64,000 nt of DNA from Flavobacterium sp. KJJ (GCF_000708595.2 NZ_JARP01000010.1:1-64000), one strand, 5' to 3'. Counted from the first letter of the stretch, positions 17,396 to 26,871 are shown. Numbers and translations: made by a program. The notes: generated by a model from the letters alone, not told the origin.

Positions 17396-20300
17396 TTAAA
17401 ATTTTAAGTTAGCACCTACTGTTACCGTCTGCATGATTGGATAAAACTCTCCACCTAAATTTCCTCCGTAGCTTACTTCTGGGTCATATCCTGGGAAGAA
17501 ATGACTTAAAGTCCATAAGTTTTGCCCGCTTACATAAAGACGAAGACCGTCAATATGCGCTCTTTCTAAAAATGTTTTTGGAAGACTATATCCTAAAACA
17601 ACATTTTTCAATCTTAAGTACGCTCCATTTTTAACCCATTTATCAGAAGCCACGAAGTTATCCGCGGAATTGGCTTCAGGCACTAAAATTGGATAAGCAG
17701 CATCTTGATTTTCTGGTGTCCAAGAATCTACCTGATGCGCGAATAAATTTGAACCATTAAAGAATGGTCTTACTCCAATACCACTCATCAATACTTTACG
17801 TTCTCCAACTCCTTGGAAAAAACAGGTAAGATCAAAGTTTTTATAACTTGCTGTCAGATTAAGTCCATACTCATAATGAGGAAATGGATCTCCTAAATAT
17901 ACTTTATCATTTTCTGTAATAAGAGTAGGATTTGCTCCAGTTGGGTCCATTTTTACATACTTCACATAACCTGGTTTTGTTGCATTAGATAATTTTGGAG
18001 AATTTGCTACATCGGCAGCATCTACATAATATCCGTCTGTTTTGTAACCCCAAATTCCACCGTTAGGATATCCTACAGTAACTGATCTGTCTGAATTTGG
18101 TCCGTATAATTTTGTGATCTCATTTTCATTGTTGCTCAAGTTTCCTGTAACGCTATAATTAAAATCTCCAATATGATTTTTGTAAGTTAGACTTACTTCC
18201 CATCCTTTATTTTGCATATCTCCGGCATTGCTGTAAGTCGCATTAAGACCTGTATAATAAGTTACAGGGTAAACTAAAAGCATGTCATAAACATCTTTTA
18301 TATAATAGTCAAACGTAGCAGAAAGTTTTCTGTCAAAGAAAGTTGCGTCAAGACCAAAGTCAATTTGTTTCGATTTTTCCCAAGTAATATTTGGATTCGA
18401 CAATGTAGTTTGTGCTACACCTTGAGCCAATTGTTTATCTAACCAATAGCTATATCCGGGTTGAATAGTTGATGCATAAGGATAGTTTCCGATATCCTGA
18501 TTACCTAAAGTTCCTACTGATGCTCTCAGTTTAAAGTCACTTACATAATTTAAGATCGGCTCCATAAATTTCTCTTTACTCACCATCCATCCAGCAGAGA
18601 AAGATGGAAAGAATCCCCAGCGTTGTCCTTCACTAAATCTAGAAGAACCGTCGTAACGTCCAGTTGCTTCAAAAAGATATTTCCCTGCAAAATCATAATT
18701 AAATCTTCCATAAAAAGAAGACATAGCCCATTCTGTTGCCCCACCAGTTGCTGATGCCGTAGCTCCGTCACCGTTTACTAAATAATATCTTTCTAAGTCA
18801 AAACCATTTTTGCTGGCGCTGATATCTTTAAGAATGTTATTCTCGCTTTGCGTTCCTGCCATGATTTTAAAATCATGCTCTCCGAAAGTTTTAGCATATG
18901 AAGCTTGTGCTCTAAAATAGTTACGAACATTGGCACTATAAGCCTCTGTAACACCATCTCTAGCTGGGTAATAACCTTGTACCACACCTTTTAATGAAGT
19001 CATATATGGAGTTGTGATAAACGTTCCTCTGTTTTCTGTTTTTCTATAACTGTATTGTGCTAATAATTCTAATCCACTTGCGGGGGTAGCAATTAAAGTT
19101 GCATTTAATAAAATCTCAGGTCTTTCAATAGTTTGACTTCCAGAAGCTTCTGCGTTTGCCACGGGATTGTCTCCATTTTTGCCATATCCCCAGTTTCCGT
19201 CAATTTCTTTAACCGCAGAAAGCGTCGGCAACATATACAATGCTTTGTTTATGATTCCTTTTGGAGTTGAAATTCCTGGAGTTAACTGTGTAGAAGTTCT
19301 ATACGATAATTCGTTGTTCAATTTTAACCACTCATTGATTTTTGCATCAGTATTTAATCTGACGTTGATTCTTCTGAAATTATTATTTTCAATCAAACCA
19401 TCTTGCTTTAGAGAAGTGAATGCTCCAAAATATTTAACGTCTTTTCCTCCTCCAGACAATGAAATATTGTTATTGGTCATAATTGCACTCTTTTTGATAG
19501 TAGCATCTTTCCAATCTGTATCATATCTGTTCCAGTTATCTGGCTTGTAAGCTCTTTGATCTGCAATCATTTGCTCTCTTGCAACTCTTTGATCTGCAGG
19601 AATCGTAACTCCAGCATTATCCAAAGAATTTAATTCCGCTTGAAGATAATCTGCTGCTTTTAAAACTACAGGCATGTTTGTAGGCGATTGAATCGAAGTA
19701 TAAGTGTCAAGGCTCACTTTCATTTTTCCATCTTTTCCTCTTTTTGTTGTAATTAAAATTACACCATTTGAAGCTCTTGATCCGTAGATAGAAGCTGAAG
19801 CAGCATCTTTCAAAACAGAAACATTTTCAACCGTATTCATATCTACTTGATTGATATCCATTTCAATACCATCTACCAATACTAATGGAAATGTACTTGA
19901 ATTCACAGAACCAATACCTCTAATTCTGATATTTGAACCATCACTTCCCGGCTCTCCAGAGGTTTGTTGTACTGTAACCCCTGCAATAGTTCCTTGCAAT
20001 CCTGTTGATAATGACGCAACTGCTCTTTTGCTCAAATCAGCACCTTTTACAATTCCAATGGCTCCCGTTAAAGTTGCTTTCTTTTGCGTTCCATATCCTA
20101 CTACAACAACTTCCTGCATTTGGTTTGTCACAGACTGCATTTGTATTTTTACAGAAGTTTTTCCTGTAACATCGACCGTCATATCTTTATATCCGATATA
20201 ACTAACATTTAATAATGTCTTTTGGTTTGGTACATCTAACTTAAAACTTCCGTTAAAATCTGTTGAAGCTCCTGTTTTTGAATCTTGGATCAAAACATTG

Positions 20301-20416
20301 GCTCCCACCAGCGGCATGCCGTCAGAATCTGTAATCACCCCATTCAACTGTTTTGTCTGCGCCTCAGCCAGCAGCGAGAACAAACAAAACATCAAGAATA
20401 ATATTCCTTTTTTCAT
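17396..20416 (-). CDS. SusC/RagA family TonB-dependent receptor
   Basis: A 1006-residue outer-membrane transporter. After the signal peptide (ending LLAEAQ) comes a carboxypeptidase-regulatory-like beta domain (about 22-105), the TonB-box/plug start VVVGYGTQKKATLTGAI (about 105), the plug with IRIRGIGS and VLKDAASASIYGSRASNG, and a 22-strand barrel ending in a Phe-terminated strand (VTVGANLKF). It imports oligosaccharides captured by SusD, powered by TonB-ExbBD. It stands inside the operon 33 bp behind the AGE epimerase gene, so it is probably transcribed from the promoter at 26830. Confidence 0.96.
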   Translation of the reverse strand: MKKGILFLMFCLFSLLAEAQTKQLNGVITDSDGMPLVGANVLIQDSKTGASTDFNGSFKLDVPNQKTLLNVSYIGYKDMTVDVTGKTSVKIQMQSVTNQMQEVVVVGYGTQKKATLTGAIGIVKGADLSKRAVASLSTGLQGTIAGVTVQQTSGEPGSDGSNIRIRGIGSVNSSTFPLVLVDGIEMDINQVDMNTVENVSVLKDAASASIYGSRASNGVILITTKRGKDGKMKVSLDTYTSIQSPTNMPVVLKAADYLQAELNSLDNAGVTIPADQRVAREQMIADQRAYKPDNWNRYDTDWKDATIKKSAIMTNNNISLSGGGKDVKYFGAFTSLKQDGLIENNNFRRINVRLNTDAKINEWLKLNNELSYRTSTQLTPGISTPKGIINKALYMLPTLSAVKEIDGNWGYGKNGDNPVANAEASGSQTIERPEILLNATLIATPASGLELLAQYSYRKTENRGTFITTPYMTSLKGVVQGYYPARDGVTEAYSANVRNYFRAQASYAKTFGEHDFKIMAGTQSENNILKDISASKNGFDLERYYLVNGDGATASATGGATEWAMSSFYGRFNYDFAGKYLFEATGRYDGSSRFSEGQRWGFFPSFSAGWMVSKEKFMEPILNYVSDFKLRASVGTLGNQDIGNYPYASTIQPGYSYWLDKQLAQGVAQTTLSNPNITWEKSKQIDFGLDATFFDRKLSATFDYYIKDVYDMLLVYPVTYYTGLNATYSNAGDMQNKGWEVSLTYKNHIGDFNYSVTGNLSNNENEITKLYGPNSDRSVTVGYPNGGIWGYKTDGYYVDAADVANSPKLSNATKPGYVKYVKMDPTGANPTLITENDKVYLGDPFPHYEYGLNLTASYKNFDLTCFFQGVGERKVLMSGIGVRPFFNGSNLFAHQVDSWTPENQDAAYPILVPEANSADNFVASDKWVKNGAYLRLKNVVLGYSLPKTFLERAHIDGLRLYVSGQNLWTLSHFFPGYDPEVSYGGNLGGEFYPIMQTVTVGANLKF

Positions 20417-20449
20417 AGTTAATAATAATTTGGTTTTTGATTAATTAGT

Positions 20450-21652
20450 TTATTTTAAAGTCGTCCATAATTCGTATAGCCCTCGAGGAACATGGAAACA
20501 TCCTTTCCATTTTCCTCCCTTTGCTTCCAGAAGTGGTTTTCCTTCTCTGGTTAAATAACCAAACCACTCCCCTTTGTATTTCTCATCTCTAAAGTGATTC
20601 CAAGTATAATCGTGAAGTTTTATAAACCATTCTTTACTTTTCTCACTACCAGTTAGTTTATATGCTTTCGCGAAAGAAATCATCGTTTCTATGTGTACCC
20701 ACCAAAGTTTTTGGTTCCATTGCAGTTCTTGCGTCGGGTGGCCTTTTATATCTAAGAAATAATAAATACCTCCATGTTCTTTATCCCAGCCAAACTCTGT
20801 AGTCTTTATTAAAATTTCTTCGCATTTTTTTATTAATTCCGGCTTATTATAGCGTGTTGCAATATCCATGAGGAACCACATAGACTCATTTCCATGCCCT
20901 GGATTTATGATTCTTCCTTCGAAACTGTCACTGAAAGCACCATTAGCCCCTACATTTTCCATTATAATACCATGCTCTTTGTTTAAGAAATTAGTCATAA
21001 TATCTTCGATAAGCGGCGGCACCATTTCATCAACTACTTCTTTTCCAATCACTTCTTCCAATAACAAAGACAGATTACATAAAATCATTGGGAGGGAGAA
21101 ATTTTTCAAATCCCTTGTACCACTAAATGCTTTACTCCATTTTCCCTTTGGATTATTTTGTCTTGCCAAAATGTTATTATAGGTATTTACAGCAACATCC
21201 TTGTGCAGAGAATCGTTGGTAGCTTTATATAATTCGCCAAAAGCCATAGCTGCAAAACAATCCGAAAAAATATTATAAGGCACTACCAAAGGTTCTCCTT
21301 TTTGATTGAGAGAGAAATACCAATTTCCTGCAGCATCTCTTCCGTTCTTTAATAGAAACTTTGCACCGTGAAGGGCAATATCAAGCCACTTCTGTTTTTT
21401 TTCTACCTTATTATAAAGCATAGAAAAAGTCCAAACCTGTCTTCCCTGCAACCAGATAAATTTGTCTGTATCGTAAACGCTGCCTTGTCTGTCCAGACAA
21501 GTAAAATAGCCTCCGAACTCTTTATCAAGCGAGTATTTTTCCCAGAACGGAATCACTTCTTCTAATAATTCATCTTTATATAAGTCTGCGTATTGGTACA
21601 AATCTGTATACTGAATCTTGTCAAATTTGATATCATTATTAGTCTCTAACAT
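20450..21652 (-). CDS. AGE-family epimerase/isomerase (N-acylglucosamine 2-epimerase-like)
   Basis: A 400-residue cytoplasmic protein without signal peptide. It follows the (alpha/alpha)6-barrel AGE family: WLQGRQVWTFSML near residue 68, INPGHGNESMWFLMD near 245, WNQKLWWVHIE near 310 and HVPRGLYELW near the end supply the Arg, His and Glu residues of the active site. Members interconvert N-acetylglucosamine and N-acetylmannosamine, or act on mannose, cellobiose or mannobiose. With GH20, GH92 and nagB in the same regulon, 2-epimerisation of N-acetylmannosamine or isomerisation of mannose are both reasonable. It is located between the SGNH esterase and SusC genes. Confidence 0.88.
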   Translation of the reverse strand: MLETNNDIKFDKIQYTDLYQYADLYKDELLEEVIPFWEKYSLDKEFGGYFTCLDRQGSVYDTDKFIWLQGRQVWTFSMLYNKVEKKQKWLDIALHGAKFLLKNGRDAAGNWYFSLNQKGEPLVVPYNIFSDCFAAMAFGELYKATNDSLHKDVAVNTYNNILARQNNPKGKWSKAFSGTRDLKNFSLPMILCNLSLLLEEVIGKEVVDEMVPPLIEDIMTNFLNKEHGIIMENVGANGAFSDSFEGRIINPGHGNESMWFLMDIATRYNKPELIKKCEEILIKTTEFGWDKEHGGIYYFLDIKGHPTQELQWNQKLWWVHIETMISFAKAYKLTGSEKSKEWFIKLHDYTWNHFRDEKYKGEWFGYLTREGKPLLEAKGGKWKGCFHVPRGLYELWTTLK

Positions 21653-21682
21653 TTACACTATATTTTTAAAAGTTTATTATTT

Positions 21683-22345
21683 CTACCCAATGTATTTTTT
21701 TATAATCGATGCCCACAACATGTAACCTGGTCCTAAAAGATGTAGTCCGTCATTTGTATAGGATTTACTTAATTTCCCGTTTTGATCCAGAAAATGTGGA
21801 AAAAGATTTATAAACTCAGCTTTATTTTCTTTCGCTAATTTTTCTAGTTCTATATTCACCTCTTTTATAGTTTCCATTTTTCCCTGATGATTTTTAAATG
21901 TATCAAACTCATCATTTGTGGGTAAAATGCTCTGAATATAAATTATCGTTCCAGGGCTATCGCTTTTTAATTTTGATAGTATATTTTGATAATTTTTCAG
22001 GATTGTTTTGGTACTAATTTTCTGAGCGATATCATTAATTCCGATAAGAATAAATATTTTTTTAGGTTTGCGCCTAACAATTTCATCCATTCTGTCTAGG
22101 ACTCCCAGTGTAATATCACCTGAAATCCCTCTGTTTTTTACCTTCCCTCCTGAAAAGATTTCGTCCCAATTAGCACAATTCGTTATACTATCGCCTAATA
22201 AAATAATTTCGTTTTTACCTGCTGGCATTGATTCAAAAAAAGAACGGCGCTGATCATAGAAATAATTATGAAAAACCTGTTTGTTTTCCTGAGCAAAAAG
22301 CCCCAAAAAAACAGTCGAAAAGAAAAAGCAAAGACTTTTGAACAT
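21683..22345 (-). CDS. SGNH/GDSL-family esterase
   Basis: I place the start at the ATG at 22345, which opens a signal peptide (MFKSLCFFF...GLFAQ) and leaves 4 nt after the preceding stop; the longer frame would overlap the FAD gene. The 220-residue mature-type SGNH hydrolase shows block I GDSIT, block II RGISGD, block III GINDI and block V DGLHL, giving the Ser-Asp-His triad plus the oxyanion Gly and Asn. Such enzymes in glycan loci usually remove O-acetyl groups from sugars. Sialate, GlcNAc or MurNAc O-acetyl groups are possible here. It is likely periplasmic. Confidence 0.88.
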   Translation of the reverse strand: MFKSLCFFFSTVFLGLFAQENKQVFHNYFYDQRRSFFESMPAGKNEIILLGDSITNCANWDEIFSGGKVKNRGISGDITLGVLDRMDEIVRRKPKKIFILIGINDIAQKISTKTILKNYQNILSKLKSDSPGTIIYIQSILPTNDEFDTFKNHQGKMETIKEVNIELEKLAKENKAEFINLFPHFLDQNGKLSKSYTNDGLHLLGPGYMLWASIIKKYIG

Positions 22346-22349
22346 TTTA

Positions 22350-24149
22350 TTATTTTTTGGTTTTAATATTTCCCGAAAAATCAATTTCTTTCTCAAACGC
22401 ATACAGAGTTTCTTCAATTAAAACTGCCAAGTTTCTTTTGCTTATTGGATTTGCCGATAGATTTCCTTTTGGGAATTTAGCACCTGCTTTTATCAAAAGA
22501 TTAACTGCTTCTTGCTCTGTGAGAATTGAAGTGCTTTTTACAATTTTATTTTTCTTATCAAACTGATTTAAGCCTTCTGTAAATTCCTGAATCGTAATAT
22601 TTTGTTCTGGATAAAACCACGTTCTGTTTGCCCATTTGTAGCTTTCTCCTTTTGTTTTTAAAATTCCGGTAGCTGTAATTTTTTGAATACTTTCAAAAGC
22701 TGGATCTGTAGGCTTCACATCATACAGCGGCATGATATACGCTTTCTGATTTAAAAGTGATTGTTGTACTTCTCTTACCGAAACCTGACGTGGCTCAACT
22801 TTATTTTTAACAGCAATTCCTGCCAAAGTTCCTGCTGCCTGACCTGTCAATAAAACAACAGGCTGTAAACGTGTAGCACCATTTATTAAATTGGAAGCAG
22901 AAATCGCTTTATCAGAAACAATAAATCCGTCAACTTTTTCAGGAATTAGAGATCCTAGCGGCACATTATAAGAAGGTACCGGTGGAAATCCAAGATCTGG
23001 GGCATTAGGATTTTGTTTATGATGATGGTCTACAGGATAATCTCCTACTGAAATTCCTGTTTTGTATAAAGCTTCTTTTTGATTGTAAGGGTCCGCTACG
23101 TGGTTATAAGTCAAAAACGAAACTCCTTTTACTCTTCTTCCCTCACGGTAATAAGGAGCATAAGCCAACAAATCTGAAGTTTGAAATTCGTCATCTGCTA
23201 AACCAAGATTTTTATATCCCAGTTCATTTTGTATATAGTAAACAAACTGTAAAGTGTAATTTCTCGCTTTTAGCAGTTCTTTATTTCGGTCTTCTCTCGA
23301 TAATTCAACCACATCCAGATATACATCATTACCTTTTTTAGGCCAATTGATCATGTATTTATTGTTTGGCATTTTTCCATAAGTCAGCATTTTGTCGCAG
23401 TCAATTTCTTTGTGATCAACCGTTTCCATACAAGAACCAGTAAAATTTGAAGCTGAATAATTTTCTGGCTTGGCGATGGTTTTATCAATACCTTTTCCAT
23501 AATCTTTTAAAATAGCAACCCAAGTTAAATCCTGTACTATTTTATTCGGTTTTAATGGTGCATTGGCTTCTTTGGTTTCTTTTTGAGAATCCATTCCTAA
23601 ACGGTAGGCTGCTCCCGCCATTTTCAGCGTTTCACCTATATCAGTAGCATCGATTGTAATTTTTGCCTGAACCTCTAAAATGTCATTTTTATCATTTTTG
23701 AAAGAAGCTCCTTTAACTATATTTCCATCTTTAATGATACTTGCTACATAATAGCCATGAATAATTTGAAGATTTTTTTCTTTTGATGCAATTTGATTGA
23801 AGATTTTATTTCCTACCGAAGGCTCAAAAAGTGTGTTGCTTACCCAGCCTGTTTCAAGAGCTGCGGCTCCGCCGTAATAATCTCTAAGCGCACCTCTGAA
23901 TTCGTTCCAGATTCCAGAATCTAGATTATGATTACCATCGCAGGCACCAACTCCCTGCAAAGTGAACATACCGCCTATCCAAGGCGATTCTTCTACGATT
24001 AAAGTATTAGCACCCAATCTGGAAGATGCAATACCAGCAGAAGTTCCGCTGGTAGAGCCTCCAATTACTAAAACGTCAACCGTCTTTTTGGTGATATTCT
24101 GCGAATATCCGTAACAAAATAAAAAAAATGCAATTATTTGAATTTTCAT
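22350..24149 (-). CDS. Exported FAD-dependent oxidoreductase (PF12831-type)
   Basis: A 599-residue protein with signal peptide MKIQIIAFFLFCYGYSQ. The dinucleotide-binding loop is VDVLVIGGSTSGTSAGIASS at residues 24-43, followed by an acidic end of strand 2 (LIVEES). ITIDATDIGETLKMAGA near residue 165 and DKAISASNLINGATRLQPV near 415 are typical of the FAD_oxidored family that recurs in Bacteroidota glycan loci. The C-terminal 100 residues form a separate helical segment. Its reaction is not known; oxidation of a released sugar or an amino-sugar acid is a guess. Extracytoplasmic FAD proteins require export in folded form or periplasmic loading, and no Tat motif is visible. Confidence 0.82.
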   Translation of the reverse strand: MKIQIIAFFLFCYGYSQNITKKTVDVLVIGGSTSGTSAGIASSRLGANTLIVEESPWIGGMFTLQGVGACDGNHNLDSGIWNEFRGALRDYYGGAAALETGWVSNTLFEPSVGNKIFNQIASKEKNLQIIHGYYVASIIKDGNIVKGASFKNDKNDILEVQAKITIDATDIGETLKMAGAAYRLGMDSQKETKEANAPLKPNKIVQDLTWVAILKDYGKGIDKTIAKPENYSASNFTGSCMETVDHKEIDCDKMLTYGKMPNNKYMINWPKKGNDVYLDVVELSREDRNKELLKARNYTLQFVYYIQNELGYKNLGLADDEFQTSDLLAYAPYYREGRRVKGVSFLTYNHVADPYNQKEALYKTGISVGDYPVDHHHKQNPNAPDLGFPPVPSYNVPLGSLIPEKVDGFIVSDKAISASNLINGATRLQPVVLLTGQAAGTLAGIAVKNKVEPRQVSVREVQQSLLNQKAYIMPLYDVKPTDPAFESIQKITATGILKTKGESYKWANRTWFYPEQNITIQEFTEGLNQFDKKNKIVKSTSILTEQEAVNLLIKAGAKFPKGNLSANPISKRNLAVLIEETLYAFEKEIDFSGNIKTKK

Positions 24150-24183
24150 AACATATAATATTTTTAATAGCTAGATTGAATTT

Positions 24184-25593
24184 TCAGGTTCTCCAAAACC
24201 ATTTCTTTCTGGAGAAAAAAATCGTTATTAAAATGGCAAGTATCGTAAGTATTAAACCTCTCAAGAATCCCATAAAAGCGTTTTCGTTAAATGCATCGAA
24301 ATAATTTGTGATAGTTAAAATGGTTAAAACTGGCATTACAACCATTGATGTTGCAACGTAGGCAATCATTGGATTCTGTCCTGTTAAAACCAAAAATTTG
24401 GTAGCTCTGATATATTTGAAATAATCACAAATCATAGAGAAAAATAATACTGCTAAAAAAGCCAGTCCCGATGTTACAAAATAATAACTGTAGGTCGAAG
24501 AATCTTTACGAATTCCACCTTCGTAAGCTTCAAGAAATAATCCGAACATTAAACAGTAAGCTCCTGCAGAAAAAAGTTTTTTCCAAAAAACACCAAATCC
24601 AGAAGTATCCGATTTTAAAAGGAAATAATTCAAAATCAATAAAACTAAAGTAACTGCCAGATTTATTTCTAATTGACGTGTAAATAAAAAATAAACATTG
24701 CTAACAATAATTGCCAAAGAAACTAAACCTGTTGCAATTGCTTTATTATCATTTTGTTCCTCATTACTTTGCGGAGAAATAGTCCATTCCTTTATATATT
24801 CTCCGGCAAGAGTTCCCGGAATTACAATGAAAAAATATTTTAAATAGTAGAATTTATTAGCCCATGCAAACGGTGTAAAATCATACAATTGCTTTACCCA
24901 GCCTTCATTTGTACTGGCTAAAAAAGTGGCCATAATAAAAGGCAAAACCAATAATCTATTCTCAGGTTTTTTAAATGTAAAAATATAAATCACACTCGCT
25001 AAAAACGCCATATTGGCAAGTACTACAAGAATAATATCGCTGTAATAAATATCAAAATTATGATTGTCTTTTCCCTGATAATTCGTTAAAAACATTAATG
25101 CAAATCCTAATGCAAAAGCAACAATCTTTATTATGAACGAGCTCGTTTCCTGTTTTTTAAAGTATTTCGCAAAAGAATCCGACATAAACATTCCAAACAT
25201 CAATGCAAAAGAAACCAAAGAAATAACACAAGCTTTAAGATCAACCGGACTGCTAATTACGAATGGTCTCATGTGCATGAAAAAAATAGCGAAAAAGACC
25301 AATTGCAATCCTCTTGAAAATGCATTTAGAGAAAGGCTACATTTACTAGCACCATTTTCTAATTTGCTACCCAATGAAAAAGGAAATGCAGCACCCATTG
25401 AAAATAAAAAGAAGGGAAAAACAAGATCTACCCACGTTATCCCATAAATATTAGGATTAAATGATGAGTTAGGTGGCACTTGAGCATGTGCCATCCAGGC
25501 AGGTAAATAAGTAAGTACCATTTGTCCAGAAAGTATCATGGCGATGATTGCAAATCCTCTTAAGGCATCAATAGACAAAGCTCTTGTTTTCAT
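24184..25593 (-). CDS. DUF5009/NagX-like polytopic membrane protein
   Basis: A 469-residue inner-membrane protein with roughly 11-12 hydrophobic helices. The N-terminus SIDALRGFAIIAMI and the later WVDLVFPFFLFSMGAA match the COG4299 group that includes DUF5009, bacterial NagX and the human heparan-alpha-glucosaminide N-acetyltransferase. That relationship suggests transfer of an acetyl group across the membrane onto a glucosamine residue, or a related transmembrane modification of amino sugars. This suits an operon that also has GH20 and is co-regulated with nagB. Catalysis has not been shown for most bacterial members, so the role is inferred. Confidence 0.8.
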   Translation of the reverse strand: MKTRALSIDALRGFAIIAMILSGQMVLTYLPAWMAHAQVPPNSSFNPNIYGITWVDLVFPFFLFSMGAAFPFSLGSKLENGASKCSLSLNAFSRGLQLVFFAIFFMHMRPFVISSPVDLKACVISLVSFALMFGMFMSDSFAKYFKKQETSSFIIKIVAFALGFALMFLTNYQGKDNHNFDIYYSDIILVVLANMAFLASVIYIFTFKKPENRLLVLPFIMATFLASTNEGWVKQLYDFTPFAWANKFYYLKYFFIVIPGTLAGEYIKEWTISPQSNEEQNDNKAIATGLVSLAIIVSNVYFLFTRQLEINLAVTLVLLILNYFLLKSDTSGFGVFWKKLFSAGAYCLMFGLFLEAYEGGIRKDSSTYSYYFVTSGLAFLAVLFFSMICDYFKYIRATKFLVLTGQNPMIAYVATSMVVMPVLTILTITNYFDAFNENAFMGFLRGLILTILAILITIFFSRKKWFWRT

Positions 25594-25677
25594 ATCTAGA
25601 TTTTAATCAATTATTTTGAGACAATTTTATACCGTCGTTATAATAACTATATGCTTATTCATTAACTTTTTTTCAAT

Positions 25678-26805
25678 TTACTTTTTAGTGTATTCTTGAG
25701 AAAAATAATCTGGAAAAGCTTTCAATCCCTCATAAAAAAAGAAGGACTCTCCTTTTATTCCCAGTTTTCTATTGGTATCAATCATATTCTTTAAAAAATC
25801 AGGTTTCGGATTTACACCGTTGACTTGAAGCAGAACCCCACAAAAGAATTTATCTTTCTGATCTTTTTTAAGAAATTTTATTTGGTCTTCCAATGTAGCA
25901 CTGTAACTCTCAATTGTTTTTCTGTAAACCTGCGGAATTACATAATCGCAATATCCTTTGTCCAACCAAGTTGGCCAGTCTTGCAGGTATTCTTCTTTTG
26001 CCCACGGATGAATACTTGGAGCCATACTCACAATCAATTGAGGTTTGATTGCTTTTAATTCTTTATAAAGCGCGCCTAAAAAAACGGTCAATTTATCAGC
26101 CCGCCAAGTAAGCCAATCAGCATTTTTATAATCTTCTGGAGGATTATTACCGTTATGTTCTTTTTTATATAAAGCTACCGTATAAGGATCATAACCTCCA
26201 AGCGAAGGCATTGCCGGCAGACGGTCATCTCCCTGAATTCCATCTACATTATAGTTTTCAACAACCTCCACAATCAATGATTTTACAAAATTCTGAACTT
26301 CAGGATCAATAGCATTCATCCATTCAAAACCATTTTTTGTAACTAAGTTTCCTTTATTATCTACTGCTTTCCAGTTTGGAAACTTTTTTAGGATAGCACC
26401 TCCATTCTCGCCGTAAGAAGAAGCAAAACCAAACTCAAACCATGCATGAACTTTAATATTTGCTTTATGCCCTGCTTCGATCATTTCTTGCAGCGGATCT
26501 CGACCATTAAAACGTTCCATAATTGCTTTGCCAAATAAATCATTCATTATCTTACTTGGATACAAAGTCGTTCCTCTATTCCAAACCACAACATAAATAT
26601 CTGTAATACCAGATTTTTTGCAAACTGCAACCGTCTGTATTATATTTTCTTTTGAATCTAAAGCTTTTGAAGCAACATTAGTCACCCACACTCCTTTAAT
26701 TGGAGAAATTGGAGTTGCAGCAATAGTTGTTTTCTGAATTCCTGCACAGCAAGAAAGTGAAAACAATAAAATAGGCATCATGATAATTTTTAAAATATTA
26801 TGCAT
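25678..26805 (-). CDS. GHL10-family glycoside hydrolase-like lipoprotein (copy B), first gene of the operon
   Basis: The ATG at 26805 opens a lipoprotein signal (lipobox near LSCCAG); the longer frame begins with TTG. The 375-residue product is a close paralogue of the protein at 12507-13637, sharing TDIYVVVWN, KVHAWFE, GFEWMN, VDGIQGDDRLPAMP, VSMAPS and LQDWPTWLD. Unlike copy A, residues after the cysteine (AGIQKT) are not acidic, so this copy is probably retained in the periplasm. GHL10 proteins such as E. coli DigH cleave denuded peptidoglycan glycans. It heads the sixteen-gene operon, 25 nt from the predicted -7 box. Confidence 0.85.
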   Translation of the reverse strand: MHNILKIIMMPILLFSLSCCAGIQKTTIAATPISPIKGVWVTNVASKALDSKENIIQTVAVCKKSGITDIYVVVWNRGTTLYPSKIMNDLFGKAIMERFNGRDPLQEMIEAGHKANIKVHAWFEFGFASSYGENGGAILKKFPNWKAVDNKGNLVTKNGFEWMNAIDPEVQNFVKSLIVEVVENYNVDGIQGDDRLPAMPSLGGYDPYTVALYKKEHNGNNPPEDYKNADWLTWRADKLTVFLGALYKELKAIKPQLIVSMAPSIHPWAKEEYLQDWPTWLDKGYCDYVIPQVYRKTIESYSATLEDQIKFLKKDQKDKFFCGVLLQVNGVNPKPDFLKNMIDTNRKLGIKGESFFFYEGLKAFPDYFSQEYTKK

Positions 26806-26829
26806 TGTTTTTGGTTTATTATTACCGAA

Positions 26830-26858
26830 CAAATATATAAAATTTTACTAACTACAAT
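26830..26858 (-). promoter_or_regulatory. Predicted promoter of the 16-gene amino-sugar operon
   Basis: On the minus strand TATATTTG (26837 to 26830) matches the Bacteroidota -7 consensus and ATTG (26858 to 26855) stands 17 bp upstream. A start near 26823 would give an 18-nt leader before the GHL10 ATG at 26805. Element sequences and spacing equal those of the nagB promoter at 324-352. Confidence 0.6.
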
Positions 26859-26871
26859 ATAGTTATTAAAA
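26843..26871. promoter_or_regulatory. Inverted repeat over the operon -33 box (candidate ROK operator)
   Basis: TTTTACTAAC (26843-26852) and GTTATTAAAA (26862-26871) are reverse complements in 9 of 10 positions, with a 9-nt centre. The same 10-9-10 geometry and near-identical arms occur at 339-367 in front of nagB. Both centres contain CAATAT. The ROK regulator gene is the next gene upstream. Confidence 0.55.

Noticed and set aside
19167-20201. Plus-strand frames of 116-127 codons inside the susC gene
   Set aside because: They lie fully within a clearly coding SusC on the other strand and have no family resemblance; antisense shadows.
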